Counted from the first letter of the stretch, positions 1 to 6,253 are shown. The stretch is 7,172 bases of DNA from Planctomycetaceae bacterium (GCA_020426085.1 JAGQQP010000209.1:1-7172); one strand, 5' to 3'. Notes: generated by a model not told the origin, from the letters alone. Numbers and translations are program-made.

Positions 1-1105
1 GACCAATAAATTTGAACGGACCGAAGGGGGGCTGCTGCGAGAATTCGAGGCCCGCGACAATCGAATACATGGAGTATTGTTCTTTGAGATCGGTCTTGTT
101 CTTTTTCGCCGGGTCGATTTCATTGGCGATGTAGACCATCACAGGAGACGTGCGTAAGCCGAGTGACTCTGCTGCTGCCATGCCCGCCTGTTCGATCTGC
201 GGATCAAGAATCATCTGGTCGCTTTCCAGCGAGAGATATTTGAAGTCTTTATTGGGGGCAATCTTGAGATTGAGGTCTTCCAGTTTCAGGGAACTTTTCA
301 GAACGGACTCCAGCTGTTTCGCGGTGTCGAGCGCAGCGGGGGAGACTGCTGCGGGACTGTCGGAGCTGAAGAAGAGGGAGTTCACACGAGCCGGTCGCGA
401 TTTAGGATCACGGCGTGAAGCAACGATTTCATCGAGATCGAGTTCTTGCTGCAGCGTCTTGAGGGAGACAAACAGATCAAGGGGCAACTGTTGATTGGGG
501 AGCAGCGCGAGCCGCCCGGTTTTGGAATCGGCGTCGAGAATCGAGCTGACAGTGAGCGTGATTTCGACCGACTGTTCTTCCCGTTCTCCCAGCAGGGAGT
601 CGCGGGGAATGGCAGAGGGGAGTTCGATCCAGAGCGTGATCTCATCGCCGACGGATGCCTGCAGCTGTTCGGCAACACGGGAGTTGAGGATCGCCTGATC
701 GTCCTGAGGCGGAGGGAGATCCGGATGTTCGAGCAGCGACCAGAGTCGTTCATCGGTGCCAAAGATGTTAACCTGGCCGACGCGCAGTCGCTGGTCGTCC
801 CGGTTTTTTTCGAGACTGCCTCGCAGGACCAGAGCCGGGGCGATGGTTTTGATCTGCTGTGGGAGGTCGGTGGATTTCGCGAGATCTTCGGCCAGCTGTT
901 CACGGAAGAAGCGATGTCCGGAGACGACGAAATCGATTTTCCCCAGGCGATCGAGGGTCATCTGTCTCAAGCTGGCCCGCACGGAATCGCCCACGATGAG
1001 GGCGCCCCCAATAACTGCGGTGGCAGCGATGACACCCAGGAGAACCGCCAGGTTGGTGCGCCAGTGGTAGGTCAGACTTTTGATAACAAATCGCGCTTGA
1101 TTCAT
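1..1105 (-). CDS. FtsX/MacB-like ABC transporter permease, C-terminus beyond the window
   Basis: Reading the minus strand from the ATG at 1103-1105 gives 368 open codons up to the window edge, so this is the N-terminal part of a longer protein. It begins MNQARFVIKSLTYHWRTN, a cytoplasmic start, then one hydrophobic segment at about residues 19-39 (LAVLLGVIAATAVIGGALIVGDSV), followed by SVRASLRQ. This layout is typical of FtsX/LolC/MacB-type permeases, in which TM1 is followed by a large extracytoplasmic domain. The remaining roughly 325 residues are soluble-looking and show no second membrane segment, which is longer than the roughly 200-residue periplasmic domains usual in LolC or MacB. The ATPase gene lies 34 bases upstream on the same strand, so the two probably form one transporter. 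Being type VII-like, it would be expected to act mechanically on a lipoprotein, lipid or peptide; the substrate is unknown. The Shine-Dalgarno is weak (AAGAG). Family assignment rests on architecture and neighbour, not on a conserved catalytic motif. Confidence 0.85.
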   Translation of the reverse strand, partial: MNQARFVIKSLTYHWRTNLAVLLGVIAATAVIGGALIVGDSVRASLRQMTLDRLGKIDFVVSGHRFFREQLAEDLAKSTDLPQQIKTIAPALVLRGSLEKNRDDQRLRVGQVNIFGTDERLWSLLEHPDLPPPQDDQAILNSRVAEQLQASVGDEITLWIELPSAIPRDSLLGEREEQSVEITLTVSSILDADSKTGRLALLPNQQLPLDLFVSLKTLQQELDLDEIVASRRDPKSRPARVNSLFFSSDSPAAVSPAALDTAKQLESVLKSSLKLEDLNLKIAPNKDFKYLSLESDQMILDPQIEQAGMAAAESLGLRTSPVMVYIANEIDPAKKNKTDLKEQYSMYSIVAGLEFSQQPPFGPFKFIG

Positions 1106-1139
1106 GGAACGAACTCTTGCGAAGTTTGTAGTGAGTATT

Positions 1140-1832
1140 TCAGGCTGTTTCAGTCACGAGCGATCCGTCGCGCAATCGCTGATGCTGAGGAAACAGGACC
1201 GCCAGTTCGCGGCTGTGAGTGACACAGATCAGGACGGTATTCTGTTCCTGATTGATTTCCAGCAGCAGTTTGCCGATCGATTCGGTATTGATGCGGTCGA
1301 GGTTTCCCGTCGGTTCATCGGCCAGTAACAGACGTGGGTTATTAATCAACGCTCGGCAGACGGCGACCCGCTGGCGTTCGCCTCCGGAAATCTGGGCGGG
1401 CCGGTGATTGAGACGATCTTGCAGGCCGACGCGTTCCAGCAGGTGGCGGGCGCGTTCCTCAGCATCGGTTGAGGAACCCTGGTGGACCATCGTGGGGATC
1501 AGGACGTTTTCGAGGACCGAGAACTGAGGCATCAGGTGGTGGTCCTGAAAGATGAAGCCGATGTTTTGATTACGAAACTCGGCCTGCTCTTTCGCATTGA
1601 GTGTAAAGGGGTTTTCGCCGAACTGAATGACTTCCCCCGCGGTAGGTTCGTCGAGTACGCCGAGGATGTAGAGCAGTGTGCTTTTACCGGAACCGGAAGG
1701 GCCGGTGATGGCGAGGGCATCGCCGCGGTTGAGGGTGAGGTTCACGCCGGAGAGGATCGACAGCGATTCATCGGCGAGGGTGAACTGTTTGGTTAAATCG
1801 TGGACCACTAATTGCTGTTGAGCGTCATTCAT
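1140..1832 (-). CDS. ABC transporter ATP-binding protein, LolD/MacB class
   Basis: A complete 230-residue nucleotide-binding subunit with every core motif. These are Walker A GPSGSGKST (residues 44-52), Q-loop glutamine in FIFQDHHLMP (Q96), signature ISGGERQR (148-155), Walker B LLLADEP with catalytic E173, D-loop GNLD (176-179) and switch histidine H206 in CVTHS. The spacing and the DEPTGNLD string are characteristic of the LolD/MacB/FtsE group, which energises FtsX-like permeases from the cytoplasmic face. The length matches LolD (about 230). The start ATG at 1830-1832 gives the expected N-terminus and lies 20 bases after the stop of the upstream thioesterase; the permease starts 34 bases after its own stop. 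It therefore sits in the middle of a probable three-gene unit. LolD itself works with LolC/LolE in lipoprotein release, but the partner permease here is much larger than LolC, so a LolD name would overstate what is known. Confidence 0.95.
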   Translation of the reverse strand: MNDAQQQLVVHDLTKQFTLADESLSILSGVNLTLNRGDALAITGPSGSGKSTLLYILGVLDEPTAGEVIQFGENPFTLNAKEQAEFRNQNIGFIFQDHHLMPQFSVLENVLIPTMVHQGSSTDAEERARHLLERVGLQDRLNHRPAQISGGERQRVAVCRALINNPRLLLADEPTGNLDRINTESIGKLLLEINQEQNTVLICVTHSRELAVLFPQHQRLRDGSLVTETA

Positions 1833-1852
1833 GTCAGTCCCTGCCGGAGGAG

Positions 1853-2284
1853 TCAGGTTGTGGGATGCTGTGAGTCTTCAATTTTCTGTTGAATCCACTC
1901 GGGAATTTCGATGGATTTCATGGGGTCGCCGTGCGTGAAATGGCAGCAGACGGTTTTCATGCGTCCTTTGGCGATTCTGGTATCGTCTCTCCAGATATCG
2001 TATTCGATAGTCAGCGATTTGACGCCGAGACGTTCGATGGTCAGACGAATTTCGAGGAGATCACCGTAGTAAGCGGGGGACTCAAAAGAGCATTGCGCCG
2101 AGACGCGGGGCCAGCCGATGACGGAGCCGTCGGGCTGTTTATCGACGATGGTCATGCCGAGGGAGCGATAGTATTCGTGCTCGGCCTGTTCCATGTATTT
2201 ATAGAAGTTGGAGAAGTGGACGATGCCGGCCATGTCCGTTTCGTGAAATTCCACACGACGAGTTGTTTTAAAAGTGCAGGACAT
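1853..2284 (-). CDS. YbgC-like acyl-CoA thioesterase (4HBT hotdog fold)
   Basis: A 143-residue protein starting MSCTFKTTRR. The segment VEFHETDMAGIVHFSNFYKY (residues 11-30) is the active-site region of the 4-hydroxybenzoyl-CoA thioesterase/YbgC family. D17 in ETDMAG corresponds to the catalytic aspartate, followed by the buried helix ending EQAEHEYYRSLG. Central strands with CSFESPAYYGDLLEIRL and SLTIEYDIWRDD fit the rest of the hotdog fold, and the length is normal for the family (about 130-150). It should hydrolyse an acyl-CoA thioester in the cytoplasm; chain length and physiological substrate are not readable. The frame stays open upstream to an ATG at 2339-2341, but that start lies inside the terminator hairpin and would add 19 non-family residues. 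The ATG at 2282-2284, preceded by GAGAG, is preferred. The gene heads a close-packed unit with the LolD-like ATPase (gap 20 bases), which may link it to envelope lipid metabolism; that link is inference. Confidence 0.9.
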   Translation of the reverse strand: MSCTFKTTRRVEFHETDMAGIVHFSNFYKYMEQAEHEYYRSLGMTIVDKQPDGSVIGWPRVSAQCSFESPAYYGDLLEIRLTIERLGVKSLTIEYDIWRDDTRIAKGRMKTVCCHFTHGDPMKSIEIPEWIQQKIEDSQHPTT

Positions 2285-2303
2285 GCATCTCTCAATAGAA
2301 ATC

Positions 2304-2351
2304 AGAAAACAGCAGGCTGTGGACTGTGGTTTCAGACGCACAGCCTGCTGT
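2304..2351 (-). terminator. Rho-independent terminator of the DUF3311-symporter unit
   Basis: A perfect 13-bp inverted repeat: ACAGCAGGCTGTG at 2309-2321 pairs with CACAGCCTGCTGT at 2339-2351, with a 17-base loop. Read on the minus strand, the GC-rich stem is followed by TTTTCTGATTTC, a U-rich tail; read on the plus strand there is no T run, so it acts in one direction. It lies 35 bases after the symporter stop codon. The next gene on the same strand, the thioesterase, starts only about 20 bases beyond the tail. Confidence 0.8.
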
Positions 2352-2386
2352 GATAGTCGAACGTATTACAGGGCGATCCTGTGGAA

Positions 2387-4414
2387 CTAATCTTCCGGGA
2401 AGAACCGCTCCAGGGCTGCCTTGCTGGGTGGTCTGGTCACCAGGGAGACCAGGATCATGGCAGCCGCCGAGGCGACAACCATGGTGGCTACCGGCATCAT
2501 GCCCAGGAAGGTGTAGTTGGGTTTCAGTGCATAGTCTGCTTCTTTGAACAGGAAGAGCCAGGTGCCGATGGCAACGAGCACTCCTGCGTAGGCGCCGGCT
2601 TTGGTCAGGCGTTTCCAGTAGATGGCAGCAAAGATGATCGGAAACAGACTGGAGAACCCACTGAAGCACCAGACTCCCAGCGTGAACACACGCCGCGGTT
2701 CCAGCAGACTGAATCCGTATGTGATCGCCACAATGACAATAATAAACATGCGAGCCATGAAGACAACCTGCTTATCGGTAAAACGATCTTTTCCGCCATA
2801 GTGCACGACAATGTCTTCGGTAAACATGGTACCGATACAGAGGAACTGACTATCGAGTGACGACATGATTGCTGCCAGAATACCGGCTGTCAGGAAGCCG
2901 GCGAGGACAGGCGAGGTCATCTTTTTCACCATCGCTGCCAGCACTGCATTCGCCGGGAAGTGTGGCGGGAAGAGTGGTGCCCCCTGGAAGGTGGCGGAAG
3001 TCGCCCAGACACCAACCAGCACACAGGGAACCCAGACAATCATAATAAACAGCGGGTGTGCCACCACCGGCAGTTTGAATGTGGCAGCACTTCGGGCAGT
3101 CAGCCAGTGCTGGAACAGGTGAGGAAACATCCCGACCGAAAGAGGTACGAAAAAGTAAGTGAAGAAGACCAGCTTGCTCATTGGATGGGGTGCATCCGGT
3201 GCCCAACTGCTGGCGCGATAGACGCCCAGTGCTTTTTTGATGGTCCACTTTTTCCCCTTGGAAGGATCATCGGGATCCAGGTCATGTTCGGGGTGACCGA
3301 TGTTTTCCGCGAAGATCAGCATGGCCTTTTCTTCTTCGGCATTCGCTTTACGCGGGTATTCACGCAGATCATGATGTGCCATGATGCCCTGCACCCATTT
3401 CTCAGGAAACGGATCGGGTATGACGCGGTCGTCCTGAGTTAACAGGGCTTTATTGATCTGTTCGTTGGTCAGTTTATACAGCTTTTTCTCGGGATCCTCG
3501 GGATCGGGTTGATTAGCATAGACTGCTTCCGCGGTGGTTTGCCAGTTGGGGAATCGCGGTTTGAATCTTTTGTAGGCTTCTGCTTTCTGCTCGTCGGTTA
3601 GTTTCAGAGTCTTGAGAATGCGACGGGCATAGTTGTATTTCGCGATTAAGGTCCATGTCTGGTAGCGTTCGGCATAGCGTTCGCGGTCCGCCGGATCGAC
3701 GGCGCGCATTAATTTGGACGGGTTCTTTTCCAGTACGGCATGACTGGCGGCATCGAGTCCACCCAGTTTGTTTGAAATCACAACAAAGGTGACAACACCC
3801 AGAACCATAAACACAATGGTCTGAAAGGTATTAGCCCAGGCAGTGCCCCGCATCCCGCCAAAGAAAACGTAGATCAACACGACCAGACTGATGACCAGAG
3901 AACCGAGCCAGGGGGGAACGCCGTAATCGTAGTCAGCAAAGGAGCTTTCAAAGGCCCCTTCTGTAATACTGCTGATAACCACGCCGGACGACATCACGCC
4001 AATCAGCAGGTAAGGAATCACCAGGCCGACCAGGATGGGGAACAGGAGAATTCCGATGCGGTCACTTTCCAGGCGATCCCGGAAAAACTGAATCTGTGTG
4101 GTGTAACCGTATTTGTATCCCCAGGACCAGAGCTTAATCCCCAGCAGGAAGAAACAGAGGGAATGGATGATACCACTGGAAGAGGCGAGCATCCCGTAGA
4201 CGCCAACTCCTTCTTTGTAGGCTTCGCCACTGGAGCCGACGAGCGCGAAGGCGGTCATCGTCGTTCCAAAAATGGACATCAGCAGCAGAAAGGGGCCAAT
4301 CGAATGGCTGGCCAGCATGTAGTCTTTACTGGTTCCTTTGAACAGTCGACTGGAGAAGACACCCAGAAATAACAATAGAGCTAAATAGATTCCGATGATT
4401 ACCAGCTGAGTCAT
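2387..4414 (-). CDS. Sodium:solute symporter (SSS family) with a large soluble insertion
   Basis: A 675-residue inner-membrane transporter, longer than the 450-550 usual for the family. About 13 hydrophobic segments can be read, at roughly 2-20, 39-60, 74-95, 120-147, 168-188, 198-215, 413-432, 452-472, 500-525, 550-570, 577-598, 603-623 and 633-659, the LeuT-fold layout of PutP-like symporters. AAIMSSLDSQFL (514-525) matches the family's conserved helix carrying the sodium-site serines (S518, S519), and FFGGMRGTAWANTFQ (184-198) matches the conserved loop and helix after the fifth segment. Residues about 216-412 form a charged, non-membrane insertion between segments 6 and 7. With the PutP topology (N-terminus outside) it would face the periplasm. 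Strong Shine-Dalgarno AGGAG precedes the ATG. The start overlaps the stop of the DUF3311 gene by one base. Co-occurrence of DUF3311 proteins with SSS permeases, including MctP-type monocarboxylate transporters, is known, but the substrate cannot be assigned here. Confidence 0.93.
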   Translation of the reverse strand: MTQLVIIGIYLALLLFLGVFSSRLFKGTSKDYMLASHSIGPFLLLMSIFGTTMTAFALVGSSGEAYKEGVGVYGMLASSSGIIHSLCFFLLGIKLWSWGYKYGYTTQIQFFRDRLESDRIGILLFPILVGLVIPYLLIGVMSSGVVISSITEGAFESSFADYDYGVPPWLGSLVISLVVLIYVFFGGMRGTAWANTFQTIVFMVLGVVTFVVISNKLGGLDAASHAVLEKNPSKLMRAVDPADRERYAERYQTWTLIAKYNYARRILKTLKLTDEQKAEAYKRFKPRFPNWQTTAEAVYANQPDPEDPEKKLYKLTNEQINKALLTQDDRVIPDPFPEKWVQGIMAHHDLREYPRKANAEEEKAMLIFAENIGHPEHDLDPDDPSKGKKWTIKKALGVYRASSWAPDAPHPMSKLVFFTYFFVPLSVGMFPHLFQHWLTARSAATFKLPVVAHPLFIMIVWVPCVLVGVWATSATFQGAPLFPPHFPANAVLAAMVKKMTSPVLAGFLTAGILAAIMSSLDSQFLCIGTMFTEDIVVHYGGKDRFTDKQVVFMARMFIIVIVAITYGFSLLEPRRVFTLGVWCFSGFSSLFPIIFAAIYWKRLTKAGAYAGVLVAIGTWLFLFKEADYALKPNYTFLGMMPVATMVVASAAAMILVSLVTRPPSKAALERFFPED

Positions 4415-4656
4415 TATTCTGTTTCTCCTGATTCCTGGGCCTGGGCTGGTGGTTCTTGTGCAACTTCTTCAAGGTGATGTGGCCAGGCAAACTTCGTGGC
4501 CAGGAACCAGACGATGGCAGCACCGATGGAGATCCCTGCCTGATAAAGCAGGGTGATCGGCATAAAGCCCAGAATGAGACGTTTATCGTCCCACAACCAG
4601 TTATCCTGGTGAATGATGATAAGCAGGACAACCAAGCCATATACGGTGTATCTCAT
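4414..4656 (-). CDS. Small DUF3311-type membrane protein, symporter partner
   Basis: An 80-residue protein with two hydrophobic segments, about residues 3-16 (YTVYGLVVLLIIIH) and 33-55 (PITLLYQAGISIGAAIVWFLATK). An acidic, proline- and glutamine-rich tail (HHLEEVAQEPPAQAQESGETE, split as 60-66 and 67-80) ends the protein. The pattern of a short first helix, a D-N-W-rich loop, then a G-F-M-P-I-T-L-L-Y-Q-like stretch before the second helix resembles DUF3311, a family usually encoded directly before an SSS symporter. The stop codon overlaps the symporter ATG (TAATG), so translation is probably coupled and the products made in similar amounts. Its role is not established; an accessory subunit of the symporter, as YhdT (DUF997) is presumed to be for PanF, is the natural guess. 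The start at 4654-4656 has a weak Shine-Dalgarno. Length and context match the family well. Confidence 0.85.
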   Translation of the reverse strand: MRYTVYGLVVLLIIIHQDNWLWDDKRLILGFMPITLLYQAGISIGAAIVWFLATKFAWPHHLEEVAQEPPAQAQESGETE

Positions 4657-4703
4657 GGGTCATCTTTTCTATGTTGACAGAGTCACTTCAGGAGGGTTTG
4701 CGA

Positions 4704-4793
4704 ATGTCAGGTGTTAGACTGTGTCCAGTTTTACTGCGGCGTCTCCAGTGTCATTTGGACCGAGTATCATATTACGAGAGACGCTTTAGTTAA
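4704..4793 (+). CDS. Possible small ORF, 29 residues, function unknown
   Basis: ATG at 4704 is preceded by CAGGAGGG (4689-4696) at a good distance of about 7 bases, the best Shine-Dalgarno sequence in this part of the window. The reading frame encodes 29 residues, starting MSGVRLCPVLLRRLQCHLD and ending in a basic tail RRFS before TAA. The peptide is basic with two cysteines and no clear membrane helix. It matches no family I recognise. It lies about 325 bases before the DUF1080 gene and opposite the candidate promoter of the symporter unit. It could be a leader peptide, a short independent protein or chance; chance is quite possible for an ORF this short. Confidence 0.2.
   Translation: MSGVRLCPVLLRRLQCHLDRVSYYERRFS
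4766..4793 (-). promoter_or_regulatory. Candidate promoter of the DUF3311-symporter unit
   Basis: On the minus strand TTAACT (4788-4793) and TATGAT (4766-4771) are separated by 16 bases, resembling housekeeping -35 (4 of 6) and -10 (5 of 6) boxes. The transcript would start near 4758 and have a leader of about 100 bases before the DUF3311 ATG. Promoter consensus in planctomycetes is poorly defined, so this is a pattern match only. Confidence 0.3.
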
Positions 4794-4867
4794 GGGTGGT
4801 GCGCTCAAGTACGGGTATGGGCGGGAGCAGGATACTCTGGATCCCGCTGAATCGCGTTGAGGTCCTA

Positions 4868-4895
4868 TTGTGACAAATTCTCCGAAGAGTCACAA
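4868..4895. repeat. Inverted repeat TTGTGAC-N14-GTCACAA, possible operator
   Basis: TTGTGAC (4868-4874) and GTCACAA (4889-4895) are perfect inverted copies with a 14-base spacer. The half-site centres are 21 bases apart, two helical turns, which suits two DNA-binding units on the same face. The site is upstream of both divergent units. It resembles a CRP-type TGTGA/TCACA pair, but with N16 instead of N6 between the half-sites, so it is not a standard CRP site. Confidence 0.4.
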
Positions 4896-4997
4896 CATAC
4901 CGGTTAGAAATGTGTCAATAAACGGACTGATCTCATTGAGAACCGATGTTGAGTGTTAACGATTATTTACAAAAAATGATGTTTCACAGGCGGGGAA

Positions 4998-5011
4998 GAA
5001 TCTTAAGATTC
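4998..5011. repeat. 14-bp perfect palindrome, possible operator
   Basis: GAATCTTAAGATTC reads the same on both strands and lies 109 bases before the DUF1080 start. Its inner TTAAGATT recurs at 5091-5098, 22 bases before the same start. It could be a binding site for a dimeric regulator of the secreted protein. There is no spacer, so it is not a terminator. Confidence 0.35.
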
Positions 5012-5119
5012 AAAGGAGTCATCCGGGCTTGCAAATGCAGGAATGTCTTCCCAGAATGGTGGTTTACACAGAATTGTTGATCATTTTCGATTAAGATTAT
5101 TAGAGAATCTGGGGGATAG

Positions 5120-6181
5120 ATGTTTCGTCTTATACTGGCTGTTTTATTTGCGATTCCTTTTCTGCTGACTTCAACAGCATTTGCTCAGGCCCCCAAAGGG
5201 GATAAAAAATTCGCGATTCTCGACATCAACAAGGTCGACAAAGACTTTCAGTATCAGGGTGAATACTATGGCTTGATCGGCAGTGACTGCTCGTGGTGTG
5301 GTGAAGCGGCTCTGGGTTTACAGGTTGTCGCCCGAGGCGATGGCCAGTTCATTGCATCGCTCTACCATGGCGGACTGCCCGGAAATGGCTGGGACCGTTC
5401 CGCTCGTATCGAACTGGAAGGGGCGCGGGAAGGCGATGTATTATTCCTGACCGGTGGTGATTTTCAGTTACAGGTTTTGCATGGCGGTGTTGTCGATGTG
5501 CGGGACGAGGCTGGGCACCTGCTGGGGCAGTTGCTGAAAACTCAGCGTCGCAGCATCACGCTGGGAGCTACCCCTCCACCTGGGGCAACGGTTCTGTTTG
5601 ACGGCACTTCAACGGATATGCTGAAAGATGCCGAAATCACAGAGGAAGGCCTGCTGAAAGAGGGGACGGAGTTTAAGAATAACTACCGCAGTTTCCGTCT
5701 GCACCTGGAATTTCGCCTGCCTTATATGCCTTATGCCACAGGACAGGCCCGCAGTAACAGTGGTGTTTATCTGCAAAGCCGCTATGAAGTTCAGATTCTC
5801 GATTCATTCGGACTGGAAGGAGTTGAGAACGAATGTGGTGGGCTGTATAAGCAGAAACGGGCCGATGTGAATATGTGTTTTCCGCCTCTCAGCTGGCAGA
5901 CCTATGACATCGCTTTCGTGGCACCCAAGTTTGATGCCGACGGGAAAAAGATCAAAAATGCCTTCATTTCAGTGCTGCTGAATGGTGTTCCCGTGCATCA
6001 GGATTATTCCATCATCGCGAAAACAGGTGGAGGCAAGCAGGAAGGACCCGAACTGTTTCCGATCAAACTGCAGGACCATACCAATCCGGTACGTTTCCGA
6101 AATATCTGGATTGTGGATTTGAGTAACCAGCCCGATCCGGTTTATTGCACGCCTTGTCAGTCTTTGGCATGTGAGCAGTAA
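5120..6181 (+). CDS. Secreted DUF1080 (3-keto-disaccharide hydrolase-like) protein
   Basis: A 353-residue exported protein. Residues 1-22 form a signal peptide: FR near the start, a hydrophobic core LILAVLFAIPFLLTS, then TAFA before QAPKG, a signal peptidase I-type site. Residues about 40-148 form a first beta-rich domain (GEYYGLIGSDCSWCGEAALG, ARGDGQFIASLYHGG) that I do not recognise. Residues about 150-335 match DUF1080/PF06439, a concanavalin-like fold. Family features are VLFDGTS (158-164), FRLHLEFRLPYMP (192-204), SNSGVYLQSRYEVQILDS (212-229), CGGLYK (239-244) and a final FRNIWI (326-331). Members are abundant in planctomycetes; some cleave 3-keto-glycosides, so a role in sugar breakdown outside the cytoplasm is plausible but not shown. 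Odd points are a CxxC pair (C57, C60) and a cysteine-bearing tail YCTPCQSLACEQ. GGGGGA lies three bases before the ATG. It is the only gene before a terminator-like hairpin. Confidence 0.88.
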   Translation: MFRLILAVLFAIPFLLTSTAFAQAPKGDKKFAILDINKVDKDFQYQGEYYGLIGSDCSWCGEAALGLQVVARGDGQFIASLYHGGLPGNGWDRSARIELEGAREGDVLFLTGGDFQLQVLHGGVVDVRDEAGHLLGQLLKTQRRSITLGATPPPGATVLFDGTSTDMLKDAEITEEGLLKEGTEFKNNYRSFRLHLEFRLPYMPYATGQARSNSGVYLQSRYEVQILDSFGLEGVENECGGLYKQKRADVNMCFPPLSWQTYDIAFVAPKFDADGKKIKNAFISVLLNGVPVHQDYSIIAKTGGGKQEGPELFPIKLQDHTNPVRFRNIWIVDLSNQPDPVYCTPCQSLACEQ

Positions 6182-6214
6182 TTGATGGTTTGACCCGTGT
6201 CAGCATCAGATTTT
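6182..6214 (+). terminator. Imperfect terminator-like hairpin after the DUF1080 gene
   Basis: Directly after the TAA, TTGATG (6182-6187) pairs with CATCAG (6204-6209, one G-U pair). Inside it TGAC (6191-6194) pairs with GTCA (6199-6202) around the loop CCGT, with a 3-versus-1 base internal bulge. TTTT follows at 6211-6214. The stem is fairly AT-rich and the T run short, so this would be a weak terminator, but the position is right. Confidence 0.4.
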
Positions 6215-6225
6215 CCGTTCGCATC

Positions 6226-6253
6226 TTGCCTTGCTGATGGGAACCGGTACAAT
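6226..6253 (+). promoter_or_regulatory. Candidate promoter of the NfeD-flotillin unit
   Basis: TTGCCT (6226-6231, 4 of 6 to the -35 consensus) and TACAAT (6248-6253, 5 of 6 to the -10 consensus) are 16 bases apart. The position, just after the putative terminator of the previous gene, is sensible. The leader to the preferred ATG at 6392 would be about 130 bases. It is a pattern match only. Confidence 0.35.

Larger units (their letters stand above)
4657..5119. other. 463-base divergent intergenic region
   Basis: No convincing protein gene lies between the two divergent units. The region is AT-richer toward the right end. It holds a candidate minus-strand promoter (4766-4793), a small plus-strand ORF with a Shine-Dalgarno (4704-4793), an inverted repeat (4868-4895), a 14-bp palindrome (4998-5011) and a minor 6-bp hairpin GCGGGA/TCCCGC (4821-4847). 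TTAAGATT occurs twice, at 5003-5010 and 5091-5098. For the DUF1080 gene only weak promoter matches exist: TTGCAA-N17-CAGAAT at 5029-5057 and TTGAGA-N19-GATTAT at 4936-4966. Neither is good enough to annotate. Confidence 0.8.

Noticed and set aside
446..1222. 258-codon plus-strand ORF opposite the permease and the end of the ATPase
   Set aside because: It spans the antisense of two recognisable genes, shows no family features, and is explained by codon bias of the genuine minus-strand frame.
2285..2341. N-terminal extension of the thioesterase from the upstream ATG
   Set aside because: The start lies inside the terminator hairpin and the 19 added residues precede the normal family N-terminus; the ATG at 2282-2284 fits better.
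1889..2353. 154-codon plus-strand ORF opposite the thioesterase
   Set aside because: The minus strand carries a clear hotdog thioesterase with its active-site motif; the antisense product is repetitive in V, D and G and matches nothing.
4674..4702. Perfect TTGACA on the plus strand as a promoter -35 box
   Set aside because: At 17 bases downstream the sequence is TTTGCG, and no acceptable -10 box exists at 16-18 bases.
4821..4847. GCGGGA/TCCCGC hairpin as an ncRNA or terminator
   Set aside because: Only a 6-bp stem with a 15-base loop, no T run and no recognised RNA family; it could easily occur by chance.
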